In this document: positions 45,266-55,166 of the stretch, one piece after another
Numbering within the stretch: the stretch's first letter is position 1
Layout: the number at the start of each line of letters is the position of its first letter
NCBI RefSeq assembly: GCF_024606225.1
Contig: NZ_JAGRPU010000025.1
Span: 1 to 64,000, forward strand
DNA from: Endozoicomonas sp. ISHI1
GTDB taxonomy: Bacteria; Pseudomonadota; Gammaproteobacteria; Pseudomonadales; Endozoicomonadaceae
DNA length: 64,000 nt
Reading direction: 5' to 3'
The notes under the pieces: generated by a model
Told to the model about the DNA's origin: nothing
Databases searched by the model: none
The model's input: only the letters and a program-made list of their open reading frames with translations
Made by a program: the position numbers and the translations under genes

Positions 45266-47206
45266 TTGCTGACATGTCCTGTCGCCTGTCAGACCGAACC
45301 GTTGACAGGACATTATATTGTCGAGCTTGAACAAACTAGAATATTTCCAAACCAGAGCTTTTTTGTAAAGCGTGTTGGAAACCCTTCAGACACTACCAAC
45401 ACAAAAGACTATGCAGGACCAGATTCATCGCCTGATGACAAACCCCGCAGATCTTGGGGCCACGGAGTAGAAACGACCATTATTGAAGCGATTTCCTGGC
45501 AATCGGTTTACGCCACTGGCCTGCTGACCCTGACTATCAAAGACGCTCCTCCGGGTGCCGCCGCTTATTCATGGTTACCATTGGAAGTGCTTGTCGATAT
45601 CATCTGGCTTTTAAAAAGCCACTTAAACATAAAATCATCGTCGTTTGATCTGATCGAACAACAAGAAGCCAGTCAGGATGACCCGTTTGCAACCATCACT
45701 ATGGTTCTTGGCTCAGGACATAGTCAACAATCATACCAACCATCAAAATCATCAGGTCAGCATGCCACGGAAGCCGCGGCCGATCCTGCAGACTCTTTCG
45801 TTAGCCGTCTGTATTCTGGCTCTGGAAGCGGTAACGGGAATCCCCAACAACACCTGCATACTTTGGGTTTAGATTGTTTCATCCATCCCTGTCGTGGCGT
45901 TTGTCAATTCCGCCCATCATCAGATAGCAGAGAGCCCTCTGAGCGGCCGTTAGACTCCGGAAAAAGCTCATGTCCCCATTTGGTCAATGGACACTGCTTT
46001 AGATGCATGGGTCATTTTGATCCTGTATACATTACATACCCAATGAATGCTGACGCTGACTATACAACTGATGCTGCCGACCAACTCAATTATAATGTGA
46101 ATTTTCTCTCCAACGCCGTTGGTGTTTCGACCATCAATGAGCTAATCCTTCCACAAAGTCTTCCCGAAGAAGTCGGAATTTGCGATACGCTCGGCCAGTT
46201 AACCTCCCTGTTTGAGACTTCAGAAACACATCAAACAACGATAGAATCATCCCAATTGGGTCAGAGTTCATCTCATCTTTACCATACAGTCACAGAACAA
46301 GCCCTGTCGGATCACAAGCTTAAATTCCACAGCGGGCAACTGAGCTGTGAGAAAACAGTGATCGGTAAGAATGGTCAGCAACAGTTATGCGGGAAGGTCT
46401 GCAAGAGTTATAAAGCCCTTTGGGAACACAAAAAAAGAGCCCACACCGGGCCACAAACCTGTGACGGAATAGTGGTCAGTGAGGATGGCCAGCAGCCATG
46501 CGGCATGGTCTGCAAGAACGCTCAAGCCCTGGTAGAACACAAACGCAAATTCCACAGCGGGCAGCGACCAACCTGTGAGGCAACAGTGGTCGGGAAGGAT
46601 GGTCAACAGCACTCATGCGGGAAGGTCTTCAACAACAGCAGAGCCCTGTGGGACCACAAAAGAAGAGCCCACACAGGACCACAAGCCTGTAACGAAACAG
46701 TGGTCGGCGGGGATGGCCAGCAGCAGCCATGCGGCAAGGTCTGCAAGAATACTCAAGCTCTGTTTGATCACAAACGCCTATTCCACAACAAGCATCAGCC
46801 AACCTGTGAGGCGACATTGGTCGGGGAAAATGGTCAGCAGCAGTCATGCGGGAAGGTCTGCAAGAATAATAGAGCCCTGTGGCATCACAAAAGAATAGCC
46901 CACAGCGGGCCACAAACCTGTGACTTGACAGTGGTCAGGGAGAATGGCCAGCAACAGCCATGCGGGAAGGTCTGCAAGAATGCTCAAGCTCTGTCGCTTC
47001 ACAAAAGAAAATCGCATTCCAGGCACAAAAGCAACGCTCACTGCGAGCAACAAACCTGTAACGCGACTCTGGTCGGGGAGGACGGCCAACTGCAGCCATG
47101 CAGACAGCTATGCAACAGTGCCACAGCTCTGTCGAAACACAAAAGAAGACACCGAAAGCGGAAGCCTGTTGATGTAGATCAGGATAATCACCTCAGCCGT
47201 AATTGA
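45266..47206 (+). CDS. ZF-22: secreted zinc-finger protein, 7 fingers with two-finger periodicity
   Basis: 646 aa from the TTG at 45266; the family start at 45233 is ATT (IIKHSLFAALLLLTCPVACQ, then TEPL). Cys motif DCFIHPCRGVCQFRP; second Cys motif CPHLVNGHCFRCMGHFDPVY. Seven fingers from about 357. Fingers alternate between an ALWxHK..AHTGPQ type and an AL.xHKR.FH...QPTC type, a two-finger higher-order repeat present about three times. Finger 2 has a C-x12-C knuckle, and finger 6 an expanded linker (HSRHKSNAHCEQQ). Tail RKRKPVDVDQDN. Confidence 0.82.
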   Translation: MLTCPVACQTEPLTGHYIVELEQTRIFPNQSFFVKRVGNPSDTTNTKDYAGPDSSPDDKPRRSWGHGVETTIIEAISWQSVYATGLLTLTIKDAPPGAAAYSWLPLEVLVDIIWLLKSHLNIKSSSFDLIEQQEASQDDPFATITMVLGSGHSQQSYQPSKSSGQHATEAAADPADSFVSRLYSGSGSGNGNPQQHLHTLGLDCFIHPCRGVCQFRPSSDSREPSERPLDSGKSSCPHLVNGHCFRCMGHFDPVYITYPMNADADYTTDAADQLNYNVNFLSNAVGVSTINELILPQSLPEEVGICDTLGQLTSLFETSETHQTTIESSQLGQSSSHLYHTVTEQALSDHKLKFHSGQLSCEKTVIGKNGQQQLCGKVCKSYKALWEHKKRAHTGPQTCDGIVVSEDGQQPCGMVCKNAQALVEHKRKFHSGQRPTCEATVVGKDGQQHSCGKVFNNSRALWDHKRRAHTGPQACNETVVGGDGQQQPCGKVCKNTQALFDHKRLFHNKHQPTCEATLVGENGQQQSCGKVCKNNRALWHHKRIAHSGPQTCDLTVVRENGQQQPCGKVCKNAQALSLHKRKSHSRHKSNAHCEQQTCNATLVGEDGQLQPCRQLCNSATALSKHKRRHRKRKPVDVDQDNHLSRN

Positions 47207-47231
47207 CGGAAATACGGACTTATTTTATTGA

Positions 47232-47270
47232 TCTATCCTTCCTCTCTATAAACCAGAACGCAGGGCTAGA
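47232..47270 (+). promoter_or_regulatory. 39-bp inverted repeat abutting the ZF-23 start slot
   Basis: Arms TCTATCCTT and AGGGCTAGA, one mismatch and one wobble. The TTGACG box overlaps the ZF-22 stop (TAATTGACGG), so the intergenic distance is minimal. Start slot at 47271 reads ATT. Confidence 0.55.
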
Positions 47271-47297
47271 ATTATCCAATACTCACTCTTTGCGGCA

Positions 47298-48878
47298 GTG
47301 TTGTTGCTGAAATTCTCTGTCACCTGTCAGGCCAAACCGTTAACAGAATGTTTTTTTGTTGAGCTTCAAAAAAATGCGGATTATCCAGACCAGAGCTTTT
47401 CTTTAAAGCGTGATCGGCGCACATTTCCAGACATTGCCGACACAAACACTTATCCAGGATCAGCTTCACCATTTGATGACAAACAACAAAGATCGTGCAG
47501 TTTCGTGGTAAAAATACCCCCTGCTGAATCGATTTCGCGGCATTTACCATACGCCACTGATCTGCTCGTTGGTTACAAACTAATCCTGACCAACAGAGAC
47601 GCTCTTCTCGATCTCAACCCTTATTCATGGATACCTATAGAAGTGATTGCCGCTGTGTACTGGCTTTTAAAAAACTATTGGAACCCCAGCTCACCGCCGT
47701 TTAACCCAATTGAACAAAAAGAGGCGAATCAGGATCATCCGTTTGCCATCGTAACTATGATGCTTGGCTCTGGAGATGGACAACAATCACACCGGCCATC
47801 AGAATCATCCAGGCAGCAAACCCATAAAGCCAACACCCATACTGCTGGCTCTTTCAACAGACCACTGAATACTGACTATGGCGCCGGTAACGATGGTCCT
47901 CAGCAAGATCTGCATTCTTTGGATTTAAATTGTTTCGTCTTCCCCTGTTATGGCGTTTGCTGTTTCCGACCATCATCTGATAGCAGAAAGCACGATGAAT
48001 CGCCGCTGAGCTGGGTACAAAGCTCATGTCGCCATTTAGCGAGAGGACAATGCATTAGTTGCATAGACTATTTTGATCTTTCAAGCGAAAGAAACTACTC
48101 GCTTTTCAATGCATTGAATGGCCTCCCTGCCACTCAGCTACAATGCGACTCTGACCAACCATCCAAGACACAGACGAGCAGCTGTGATAGTAGCCCGGAA
48201 TGTCACTGCAACCTTGCATATATAACGAGCGCAGAGGCTGCCTGTGCAGCTAACATTTCCGGGCAACCGACCTGTGACGTTACCGTGATTCAAAAGAATG
48301 GCCAACAACGACCATGCGGGAAGGTCTGCAAAAATGCTAAAGCGCTGTCCGTCCACAGAAGCATGGCCCACAGTGGGAAAAAAACCTGTGGCGTATCCGT
48401 GGTCAGGGAAGACGGTCTGCTGCGGCCATGCGGTCAGGTCTGCAAGAACGCTTGCGCACTGTCGGATCACAAAAGAAAAGAGCACACCGGACAACAAACC
48501 TGTGATGTCATATTAGTCGGGGAGAATGGCCAGCCGCGTCCATGCGGAATTGTCCTAAAGAATGCTCTATCTCTGTCTAGTCACAAGAGCAAGGTTCACA
48601 GCGGTCAACGAGCCTGTAGCATGACCGTGGTTGGCGAGAATGGCCAGCCACGACCATGCGGGACGACCTGGAAGAATGTTCTGGACCTGTTGAGTCACAA
48701 AAGACGCACCCACAGCAATAAACAAGCCTGTGAAGTAACCGTCATCGGGAAGGATGGCCTGCAGCGGCCATGCGGGAAAATCTGCAGTAATACTCAAGCC
48801 CTGTACGATCACAAAAAAACTCATCGAAAACGCAAGGCTCTTGATCTGGATCGGAATGATGGCCTCAGTTCTAAATAA
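47298..48878 (+). CDS. ZF-23: secreted tandem zinc-finger protein, 5 fingers, start-codon variant
   Basis: 526 aa from the GTG at 47298; the family start at 47271 is ATT (IIQYSLFAAVLLLKFSVTCQ, then AKPL). N-domain WIPIEVIAAVYWLLKNYW; Cys motif NCFVFPCYGVCCFRP; second Cys motif CRHLARGQCISCIDYFDLSS, and a further CNLAY segment before the fingers. Five fingers at about 324-509, all ligands present. Tail RKRKALDLDRNDG. Confidence 0.82.
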   Translation: MLLLKFSVTCQAKPLTECFFVELQKNADYPDQSFSLKRDRRTFPDIADTNTYPGSASPFDDKQQRSCSFVVKIPPAESISRHLPYATDLLVGYKLILTNRDALLDLNPYSWIPIEVIAAVYWLLKNYWNPSSPPFNPIEQKEANQDHPFAIVTMMLGSGDGQQSHRPSESSRQQTHKANTHTAGSFNRPLNTDYGAGNDGPQQDLHSLDLNCFVFPCYGVCCFRPSSDSRKHDESPLSWVQSSCRHLARGQCISCIDYFDLSSERNYSLFNALNGLPATQLQCDSDQPSKTQTSSCDSSPECHCNLAYITSAEAACAANISGQPTCDVTVIQKNGQQRPCGKVCKNAKALSVHRSMAHSGKKTCGVSVVREDGLLRPCGQVCKNACALSDHKRKEHTGQQTCDVILVGENGQPRPCGIVLKNALSLSSHKSKVHSGQRACSMTVVGENGQPRPCGTTWKNVLDLLSHKRRTHSNKQACEVTVIGKDGLQRPCGKICSNTQALYDHKKTHRKRKALDLDRNDGLSSK

Positions 48879-48903
48879 CGGAAAAACACGGTTATTATCA
48901 TGA

Positions 48904-48942
48904 TCTATCTTTTCTCTCTGTAGGCCAGGATGCAAGGATATA
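48904..48942 (+). promoter_or_regulatory. 39-bp inverted repeat abutting the ZF-24 start slot
   Basis: Arms TCTATCTTT and AAGGATATA: one mismatch, one wobble. Start slot at 48943 reads ATT. An in-frame stop at 48901-48903 closes the frame upstream. Confidence 0.55.
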
Positions 48943-49011
48943 ATTATTAAGCACTCACTCTTTGCGATATTTTTACTACTACTGCCGTTTGTTATCTGTC
49001 GGGGCGAACCG

Positions 49012-50835
49012 TTGACAGAACGTTATATTGTCGAGCTCGAACAGACCAACCAGCACTTTTATACAGAGCGTGACTGGCAAAAACTGACGCACGACGCGTC
49101 AGACATCGCCGAAGCAAACAGCTATGCAGGAACACATTTCTCCCTTGATGATAAACCACACAGACCTGGCGACTATGGAGTAAAAACGACCATAATTGAA
49201 TCAACTTTGTGGCAATGGCTTTATACTACCCATCTGCGGGTTGGTTACAAACTGATCCTGACCGGCAAAGACTCTCCTCTAAGCCCCGGCCCTTATTCAT
49301 CGTTACCTGTAGAAGTGATTGTTGCTGTCGGTTGGGTTTTAAAAAGCTATTTGAACCTTGATTCACTTCTGTTTGGCCTGATTCAACAATTAGAGACAGC
49401 ATCCACGCAGGCGCAGGAAGGCAAACCGGATTTGGCCATCACTATGATGTTTGGCTCTGGACATCATCGGACACTACCACCATCAGAACCATCCGGCCAG
49501 AGACCATCAGGGGCAACCACCCACCCTAAAGCCTCTTTCAACAGCCCACTGAATACTGACTATGGCGACGACAAAAGAGGCCCTCAAGAAGACTTGCATA
49601 CTCTGGATTTAAATTGTTTTGTCTATCCCTGTCGTGGCATTTGTATACTCAGACAATCATCCGATAGTAGTTGGCTTGCTGAATCGTCACTAAATTCCGG
49701 ACAAAGCTCATGCCCCCATTTGACGAATGCGCAGTGTCTTCGTTGCATTGGCTATTTTGATCCTCTAAACGCCAGCGATTCCTCGCCTTTAAAAACATTG
49801 GATGATTTCCCTGCCAATCAACTTCAATGCGTATTTGACCGACTGGTTTATCCACAGCCGCAAGGCATTGATAGCAACCCTGCCTATGGCAGGAACTTTT
49901 CAGACGGGGTCGCCTTAGACGGGGTCGCCTTAGACGGGGTCGCCTCAAAATCAATGGATGCCGGGGCAGACTATAAAACTGAAGCTGTCGGGCAAGCGGC
50001 CTGTAAGTTGATTGTGATTGGAGAGCATGGCCAGAGACGACCATGCGAGATTGTTTGCAAGAGTGCTACAGCTTTGTCGGTTCACATAAGAAAAGATCAC
50101 AGCGGGCAACAAACCTGTGATGTGCCTCTGGTTGGAGAGGATGGCCAGCCACGACCATGCGGAAAAGTCTACAAGAATGCTTTGGTCCTGTCGTCTCATA
50201 AAAGTAAAGTCCACAGCGGGCTAAAAGCCTGTGACGTGAGCGTGATCGGGGAGGATGGCCGACTGCAGCCATGCGGGACGGTCTGCCAGAATGCGCTAGC
50301 CCTGAGGAATCACAAAGGCAGACTCCATACCGGGCAACAAACCTGTGACATGCTGGTGGTCGGTAACGATGGCCAGTCAGGGCCATGCGGGGAGGTTCTC
50401 AGGAATGCTATAGAACTGACTTACCACAAAAACAGAGTCCACTCTAGCCAGCAAATCTGTGGTGTGATGTTGATCGCGAAGGATGGCCAGCAACAACCAT
50501 GCGGAAAGGTCTGCAAGAATAGCTGGAGGCTGTCGGATCACAAAAGAAAAGAGCACAGCGGACAAAAAACCTGTGACATGATCGTAGTCGGAGAGGATGG
50601 TCAGCAGCGGCCATGCGGGAAGCTTTGCAAGAGTTCCAAGGCTCTGACGGATCACAAAAGAAACATCCACGGCGGGCAAAAAACCTGTGACGAGATAATG
50701 CTCGGGGAGGATGGCCAGCCACAGCCATGCGGGAAGGTCTGCCAGAATCATCAAGCTCTGTCGAATCACAAAAAAAGACATCGAAAACGCAAACTTGCTG
50801 ATGCGGCCAAGTACAATGACCTCAGTTCTAAATGA
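49012..50835 (+). CDS. ZF-24: zinc-finger protein, 7 fingers; signal peptide only with an ATT start
   Basis: 607 aa from the TTG at 49012 (MTERYIVELEQ), which is already the mature domain. Between the in-frame stop at 48901 and this TTG there is no ATG, GTG or TTG. The encoded signal peptide (IIKHSLFAIFLLLLPFVICR, then GEPL) can be made only from ATT 48943 or another non-standard codon. Cys motif NCFVYPCRGICILRQ; second Cys motif CPHLTNAQCLRCIGYFDPLN; DGVAL repeats at about 49906-49950. Seven fingers at about 329-590, all ligands present. Tail RKRKLADAAKYND. Confidence 0.78.
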   Translation: MTERYIVELEQTNQHFYTERDWQKLTHDASDIAEANSYAGTHFSLDDKPHRPGDYGVKTTIIESTLWQWLYTTHLRVGYKLILTGKDSPLSPGPYSSLPVEVIVAVGWVLKSYLNLDSLLFGLIQQLETASTQAQEGKPDLAITMMFGSGHHRTLPPSEPSGQRPSGATTHPKASFNSPLNTDYGDDKRGPQEDLHTLDLNCFVYPCRGICILRQSSDSSWLAESSLNSGQSSCPHLTNAQCLRCIGYFDPLNASDSSPLKTLDDFPANQLQCVFDRLVYPQPQGIDSNPAYGRNFSDGVALDGVALDGVASKSMDAGADYKTEAVGQAACKLIVIGEHGQRRPCEIVCKSATALSVHIRKDHSGQQTCDVPLVGEDGQPRPCGKVYKNALVLSSHKSKVHSGLKACDVSVIGEDGRLQPCGTVCQNALALRNHKGRLHTGQQTCDMLVVGNDGQSGPCGEVLRNAIELTYHKNRVHSSQQICGVMLIAKDGQQQPCGKVCKNSWRLSDHKRKEHSGQKTCDMIVVGEDGQQRPCGKLCKSSKALTDHKRNIHGGQKTCDEIMLGEDGQPQPCGKVCQNHQALSNHKKRHRKRKLADAAKYNDLSSK

Positions 50836-50860
50836 CAGAAAAGCTCAATTATATTCTTGA

Positions 50861-50899
50861 TCTATCCTTCCTCTCTGTAAATCAGAAGGCAAGAACACA
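50861..50899 (+). promoter_or_regulatory. Diverged 39-bp repeat before ZF-25
   Basis: Arms TCTATCCTT and AAGAACACA, three mismatches. The TGACAGA box overlaps the ZF-24 stop codon. Start slot at 50900 reads ATT. Confidence 0.42.
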
Positions 50900-50932
50900 A
50901 TTATTAAACACTCACCCTTTACGACACCGCTG

Positions 50933-52654
50933 TTGCTGCTACTGATGTTTTTTGTCGTCTGTCATGCACAACCGTTTACAGGACGATTTGTTACCGAACT
51001 TGAACAGAAAACAGCATCTCCAAAACTGAGCTTTTCCATAAAGCCTGACCGGTGTCCCTTTTCAGACATTGCCGATATAAACGGCTTTACAAAATCATCT
51101 TTGCCGACTAATAATATACGACAACATTCGTTCATTTACGGGATAAAAACGACCGTTGAGTTAATCTTCTGGCAATGGCATTACATCACTCACCTGCTGG
51201 TGGGTTACGAACTGATCCTGTCCACCCCGGACGCCTCCCTGTACTCCACTCCTTACTCATGGGCACTTGCAGAAGTAGTTGTGGCTGTCGGTTGGCTTTT
51301 ACAAAGTTATTGGCATCCCAACTCCCCACTGTTTAAGCTGATTGAACAGCAGAAGGCAACGTTTATGCTGACCCAGGGGGATCAGACATTTGTCACCATC
51401 ACTGTGATTCCGGACTCTGGGCATAGCCAACAACAATACCAGGCTTCACAACCATCGGGCCAACAAGCCCCGGGGGCAACCATCCAGCCTGCTGGCTCTT
51501 TCACTGGCTTCCTTTATTCAGGCTCCGGTAGCGGAGACGGAGAACCTCTGCAACACCAACATACTTTGGGTTTAAATTGTTATGTCTTTCCCTGCAATGG
51601 CGTTTGTAGTTTCCGAGCATCATCCGACAGCAGAGAGTCCGCTGAATGGCCACTGAATTCCTTAGAAATCTCATGCCCCCATTTTCCGCAAGGGCACTGT
51701 CTTGGTTGCATAAGTCATTTGAATCCTTTAAACGTTGGAGATTCTACGCTTTCACAAGCATTGGATGATCTCTTTGACACTCAACTCGAATTCGAGTCTG
51801 GCCAACTATTTCAGCGGCAAGCGCATCAGCCACAAGCCGGAGGCATTAGCGACAATACAGACAATCACTGCACAGTGAATGCAGGGATCGTCTATGCAAC
51901 TGATACCACTTGGCCAGCCAATGATGATGTACCAATTTGTCTTCTTCCCGGAGGAGCGCCTCGCGGAAGAACTGCACATTACCCACAAACCCTGGCAAAT
52001 CATAAAAGCAGCAACCACACCGGACAACTAAACTGTGACGTGACCACAGTCGTTGAGGATGGCGAGCCTCAACCATGCGGGAAGGTCTTCAAGAGTGCTC
52101 AATCTCTGTCATCTCACAAAAGCAAATACCACACCGGACAAAAAACCTGTGATGTGACCGTTGTCAGAGAGGATGGCCAGCAGCGATGCGGGATAGTCTT
52201 CAAGAGTGCTCAATCTCTGTCATCCCACAAAAGCAAATACCACAGCGGGCAAAAAATCTGTGATGTGACCATGTTCAGGGAGGATGGCCAGCAGCAGCCA
52301 TGCGGGACCGTCTGCCAGAATGGCTACGCCCTGTCGAATCACAAAAGAAGATACCACACCGGGAAAAAAGCCTGTGACATGACCGTAGTCGGGGAGGATC
52401 GTCAACAGCGGCCTTGCGGAAAGATCTGCCGGAATGCTCTGGCTCTCTCTGATCACAAAAAAACTCAACACGGCGGGGAAAAAACCTGTGACGTGACCGT
52501 CGTTGGGGAGGATGGTCAGCAGCGACCATGCGGAAAGGTCTGCCAGAATACTCAAGCTCTAACGAATCACAAAAGAAAACATCGAAAACGCAATCCCGAT
52601 GATGTGAGCCAGAATAATGACCCCAGCTCTAAAGAAGGTAGAGTAAATAAATAA
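50933..52654 (+). CDS. ZF-25: secreted tandem zinc-finger protein, 5 fingers, start-codon variant
   Basis: 573 aa from the TTG at 50933; the family start at 50900 is ATT (IIKHSPFTTPLLLLLMFFVV, then CHA). Cys motif NCYVFPCNGVCSFRA; second Cys motif CPHFPQGHCLGCISHLNPLN. Five fingers at about 366-550. Fingers 1 and 2 share CGxVFKSAQSLSSHKSKYH, a recent one-finger duplication; finger 2 has the short C-x12-C knuckle. Tail RKRNPDDVSQNNDPSSKEGR, with Asn replacing the second Lys of RKRKP. Confidence 0.82.
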   Translation: MLLLMFFVVCHAQPFTGRFVTELEQKTASPKLSFSIKPDRCPFSDIADINGFTKSSLPTNNIRQHSFIYGIKTTVELIFWQWHYITHLLVGYELILSTPDASLYSTPYSWALAEVVVAVGWLLQSYWHPNSPLFKLIEQQKATFMLTQGDQTFVTITVIPDSGHSQQQYQASQPSGQQAPGATIQPAGSFTGFLYSGSGSGDGEPLQHQHTLGLNCYVFPCNGVCSFRASSDSRESAEWPLNSLEISCPHFPQGHCLGCISHLNPLNVGDSTLSQALDDLFDTQLEFESGQLFQRQAHQPQAGGISDNTDNHCTVNAGIVYATDTTWPANDDVPICLLPGGAPRGRTAHYPQTLANHKSSNHTGQLNCDVTTVVEDGEPQPCGKVFKSAQSLSSHKSKYHTGQKTCDVTVVREDGQQRCGIVFKSAQSLSSHKSKYHSGQKICDVTMFREDGQQQPCGTVCQNGYALSNHKRRYHTGKKACDMTVVGEDRQQRPCGKICRNALALSDHKKTQHGGEKTCDVTVVGEDGQQRPCGKVCQNTQALTNHKRKHRKRNPDDVSQNNDPSSKEGRVNK

Positions 52655-52663
52655 CGAGTCGAT

Positions 52664-53182
52664 CTCTGCAGGGGACAATTTTGTAAAGAATCTTGATATA
52701 AAAGGGAGAGTGGGTGCTCGCCAGCAGGTATAACTGCAAGCTTATTAACTCAAGCTGAATGATTGCCGCCTTTGAACTGGTCAAACTCCCGGTTGGTGCG
52801 ATCCGGACAGACAACCCTGTTTCCTTCGGGTACCATCCAGTCAACGACACTTCTGGCAATATCATCAAGCTCCATGTCACTCCGGGCGAAGAAGCGCTTG
52901 AGACGTTCACGCCCGGAGTCGATCCCGGTACCGTGCCCCATAGTTCGGGCCGTACGGGACAGGTTGACTGAACCCATCTGGATAAGGCCAATAATAACCA
53001 GCGCAATAAGGTCAATACGGGATTGATGCCAGCCAAGAGAGGTTTTAAGATGCTTTGCCAGTGAATGGGGGGTGTTGCACGAAAGGTGACTGCTTGAGGT
53101 AATGGGCTTGCAGAATGCCTGCTGTCGGCCACCTATGCACCCTTTGATATCAAGCTTTGTCTCGAAATTATCCCCTTCAGAG
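52664..53182 (-). mobile_element. IS4-like element with both ends and a partial transposase
   Basis: About 519 bp between inverted ends (CTCTGCAGGGGACAATTTTG at the left; CGAAATTATCCCCTTCAGAG at the right). On the - strand, 52750-53090 reads WHQSRIDLIALVIIGLIQ, then MGSVNLSRTARTMGHGTGID and DDIARSVVDWMVPEGNRVVC with PDRTNREFDQFK, the N-terminal third of an IS4-family transposase including the first catalytic Asp. The rest is deleted. It is the most complete of the five relics in the window. Confidence 0.72.
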
Positions 53183-53233
53183 CTCTGATTTTTGACAAAA
53201 GGCTTTTGACAGAAAACATTCTCATTTTCTTGA

Positions 53234-53272
53234 TCTATCTTTCCCTTCTGTTAACCAGAATACAAGGATAGA
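53234..53272 (+). promoter_or_regulatory. 39-bp inverted repeat abutting the ZF-26 start slot
   Basis: Arms TCTATCTTT and AAGGATAGA pair fully with one wobble. TTGACA box at 53206-53211. Start slot at 53273 reads ATT. Confidence 0.62.
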
Positions 53273-53302
53273 ATTATTGAGCACTCACTCTTTGCAACAC
53301 TA

Positions 53303-55141
53303 ATGTTGCTGCTATTGTCGCTTTCTGTCATCTGCCAGGGTGAAACGTTGACAGAACGTATTTTTGTTGAGATTCAACAAAATTCAAACCGGAGCTTCAC
53401 TATAAAGCGTGACCAGCGAAAATTGTCTGGCAACCCATCACACATTACCGACACAGGGGGCTGTGCAGGAACAGATTTCCTGCCTGATGAAAAACGACAG
53501 AAATCGTATGATTACGGAGCAAAAATGCCCCTTATTGAGTCGATTTCGTGGCAGTTGCTATACGCTACTAATCTACTCGTTGGTTTCGAACTGATCCTGA
53601 GCACCATAGATACCCCTTTAAGCTCTAACCCACACTCAGGGATGCTCGCAGAAGTGGTTGTCAGTGTCGGTTGGCTTTTAAAATGCTATTGGAACCCTTA
53701 TTCACGGCTGTTTAGCCCAATTCAATACCAAGTTGAACAACAAGAGTCGAGTCAGGATCGCCTATTTGCCACCATCACTGTCATGTTTGGCTCTGGATGT
53801 AACCAACAATCATATCAGCCAACAAAATCATCCAGTCAGCAAGCTCCGCAAAGAAGTACATACCCTTCAGGCTATTTCGCTAGCCTCCTGCATTCTGACT
53901 ATGAGGACGGTAACGAAGACCCTCAACAACACCCACATACTTTGGGTTTGAATTGTTTCGTCCATCCCTGTCATGGTACCTGTCAACTCCGACCATCATC
54001 TGATAACACAGAGCCCTCTGAATGGCCGATGAATTTCGCAGGAAGCTCATGCCTCCATTTGGCCACTGGGTACTGCTTCAGTTGCGTGGGGCATTTGGAT
54101 CCTTTACAGGTTACGCACCCCCAACAAACCCTGCCTTTCGAAATACGGGATGATATTCTTGCCATTAAACGCCAATACGATTTTGGTCAACGATTTCCGC
54201 CACAGGCGCATGGTACTGATGACAACCCAGCCAATAATGGCAACCCTCAAGGCGGGGTCGCTTTAGACTCAATGAGTGCAGGGGTAGTCTCTAAAGGGCA
54301 ACGAACCTGTGTCGAGATCGTGATAGGTGAGGATGGCCGGCAGCGGCCATGCGGAAGGATTTGGAAAAGTTCCAGAGCCCTGTCGGATCACAAAAGAAGA
54401 GACCACAGTGGGCAACAAACCTGTGACGTGCCCCTGATCGGTCAGGATGGCCAGCCGCGGCCATGCGGAAGTATCTGCAGAGGTTCTAAAGCCCTGTCGG
54501 AACATAAAAGAAGAGACCACAGTGGGCAACAAACCTGTATCGTGACCGTGATCGGTGAGGATGGCCACCGGCAGCGATGCGGAAAAGTCTTGAGAAGTGC
54601 TATATCTCTTACGGCTCACAAAAGCTCATACCACAGCGGGCAAAAAACCTGTGACATGACGGTGGTCGGGGAGGATGGCCAGCTGCACAAATGCGGGATG
54701 CTCTGCATAAATGCCAGAAATCTGGCGAGTCACAAAAGAGTTGCTCACACTGGGCAAAAAACCTGTGGCATAACTGTCGTTGGGAAGGATGGCCAGCCGC
54801 GGCCATGCGGGATGCTCTGCAAGAATGCCAGAGACCTGTCGTATCACAGGAGAAAAATACACAGCGGGCCAAAAACCTGTGATATGCCCCTGGTCAGCGA
54901 GGATGGTCAGCAGCGGCCATGCGGGTTGGTCTGCAAAAGTGCCCCGGCCCTGACGGATCACAAAAAAAGAGACCACACCGGACAACAAACCTGCAACATG
55001 ACCGTGGTCGGGGAGAACGGCCAACTTCAACGATGCGGTCAGCTCTGCGACAATGCCAGAGCCCTGTTGAATCACAAAAAAAAACATCGAAAAAGCAAGT
55101 TTGTTGATGTGGACCAGAATGGAGGCCTCTTTTCTAAATGA
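53303..55141 (+). CDS. ZF-26: secreted tandem zinc-finger protein, 7 fingers, start-codon variant
   Basis: 612 aa from the ATG at 53303 (MLLLLSLSVICQG); the family start at 53273 is ATT and would add IIEHSLFATL. Cys motif NCFVHPCHGTCQLRP; second Cys motif CLHLATGYCFSCVGHLDPLQ; a single GGVALDS remnant of the 15-bp repeat. Seven fingers at about 334-595, all with four ligands. Fingers 1 and 2 end alike (ALSxHKRRDHSGQQ). The tail RKSKFVDVDQNGG departs from RKRKP. Confidence 0.82.
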   Translation: MLLLLSLSVICQGETLTERIFVEIQQNSNRSFTIKRDQRKLSGNPSHITDTGGCAGTDFLPDEKRQKSYDYGAKMPLIESISWQLLYATNLLVGFELILSTIDTPLSSNPHSGMLAEVVVSVGWLLKCYWNPYSRLFSPIQYQVEQQESSQDRLFATITVMFGSGCNQQSYQPTKSSSQQAPQRSTYPSGYFASLLHSDYEDGNEDPQQHPHTLGLNCFVHPCHGTCQLRPSSDNTEPSEWPMNFAGSSCLHLATGYCFSCVGHLDPLQVTHPQQTLPFEIRDDILAIKRQYDFGQRFPPQAHGTDDNPANNGNPQGGVALDSMSAGVVSKGQRTCVEIVIGEDGRQRPCGRIWKSSRALSDHKRRDHSGQQTCDVPLIGQDGQPRPCGSICRGSKALSEHKRRDHSGQQTCIVTVIGEDGHRQRCGKVLRSAISLTAHKSSYHSGQKTCDMTVVGEDGQLHKCGMLCINARNLASHKRVAHTGQKTCGITVVGKDGQPRPCGMLCKNARDLSYHRRKIHSGPKTCDMPLVSEDGQQRPCGLVCKSAPALTDHKKRDHTGQQTCNMTVVGENGQLQRCGQLCDNARALLNHKKKHRKSKFVDVDQNGGLFSK

Positions 55142-55166
55142 CAGACAAATAGATATATGCTCTTGA

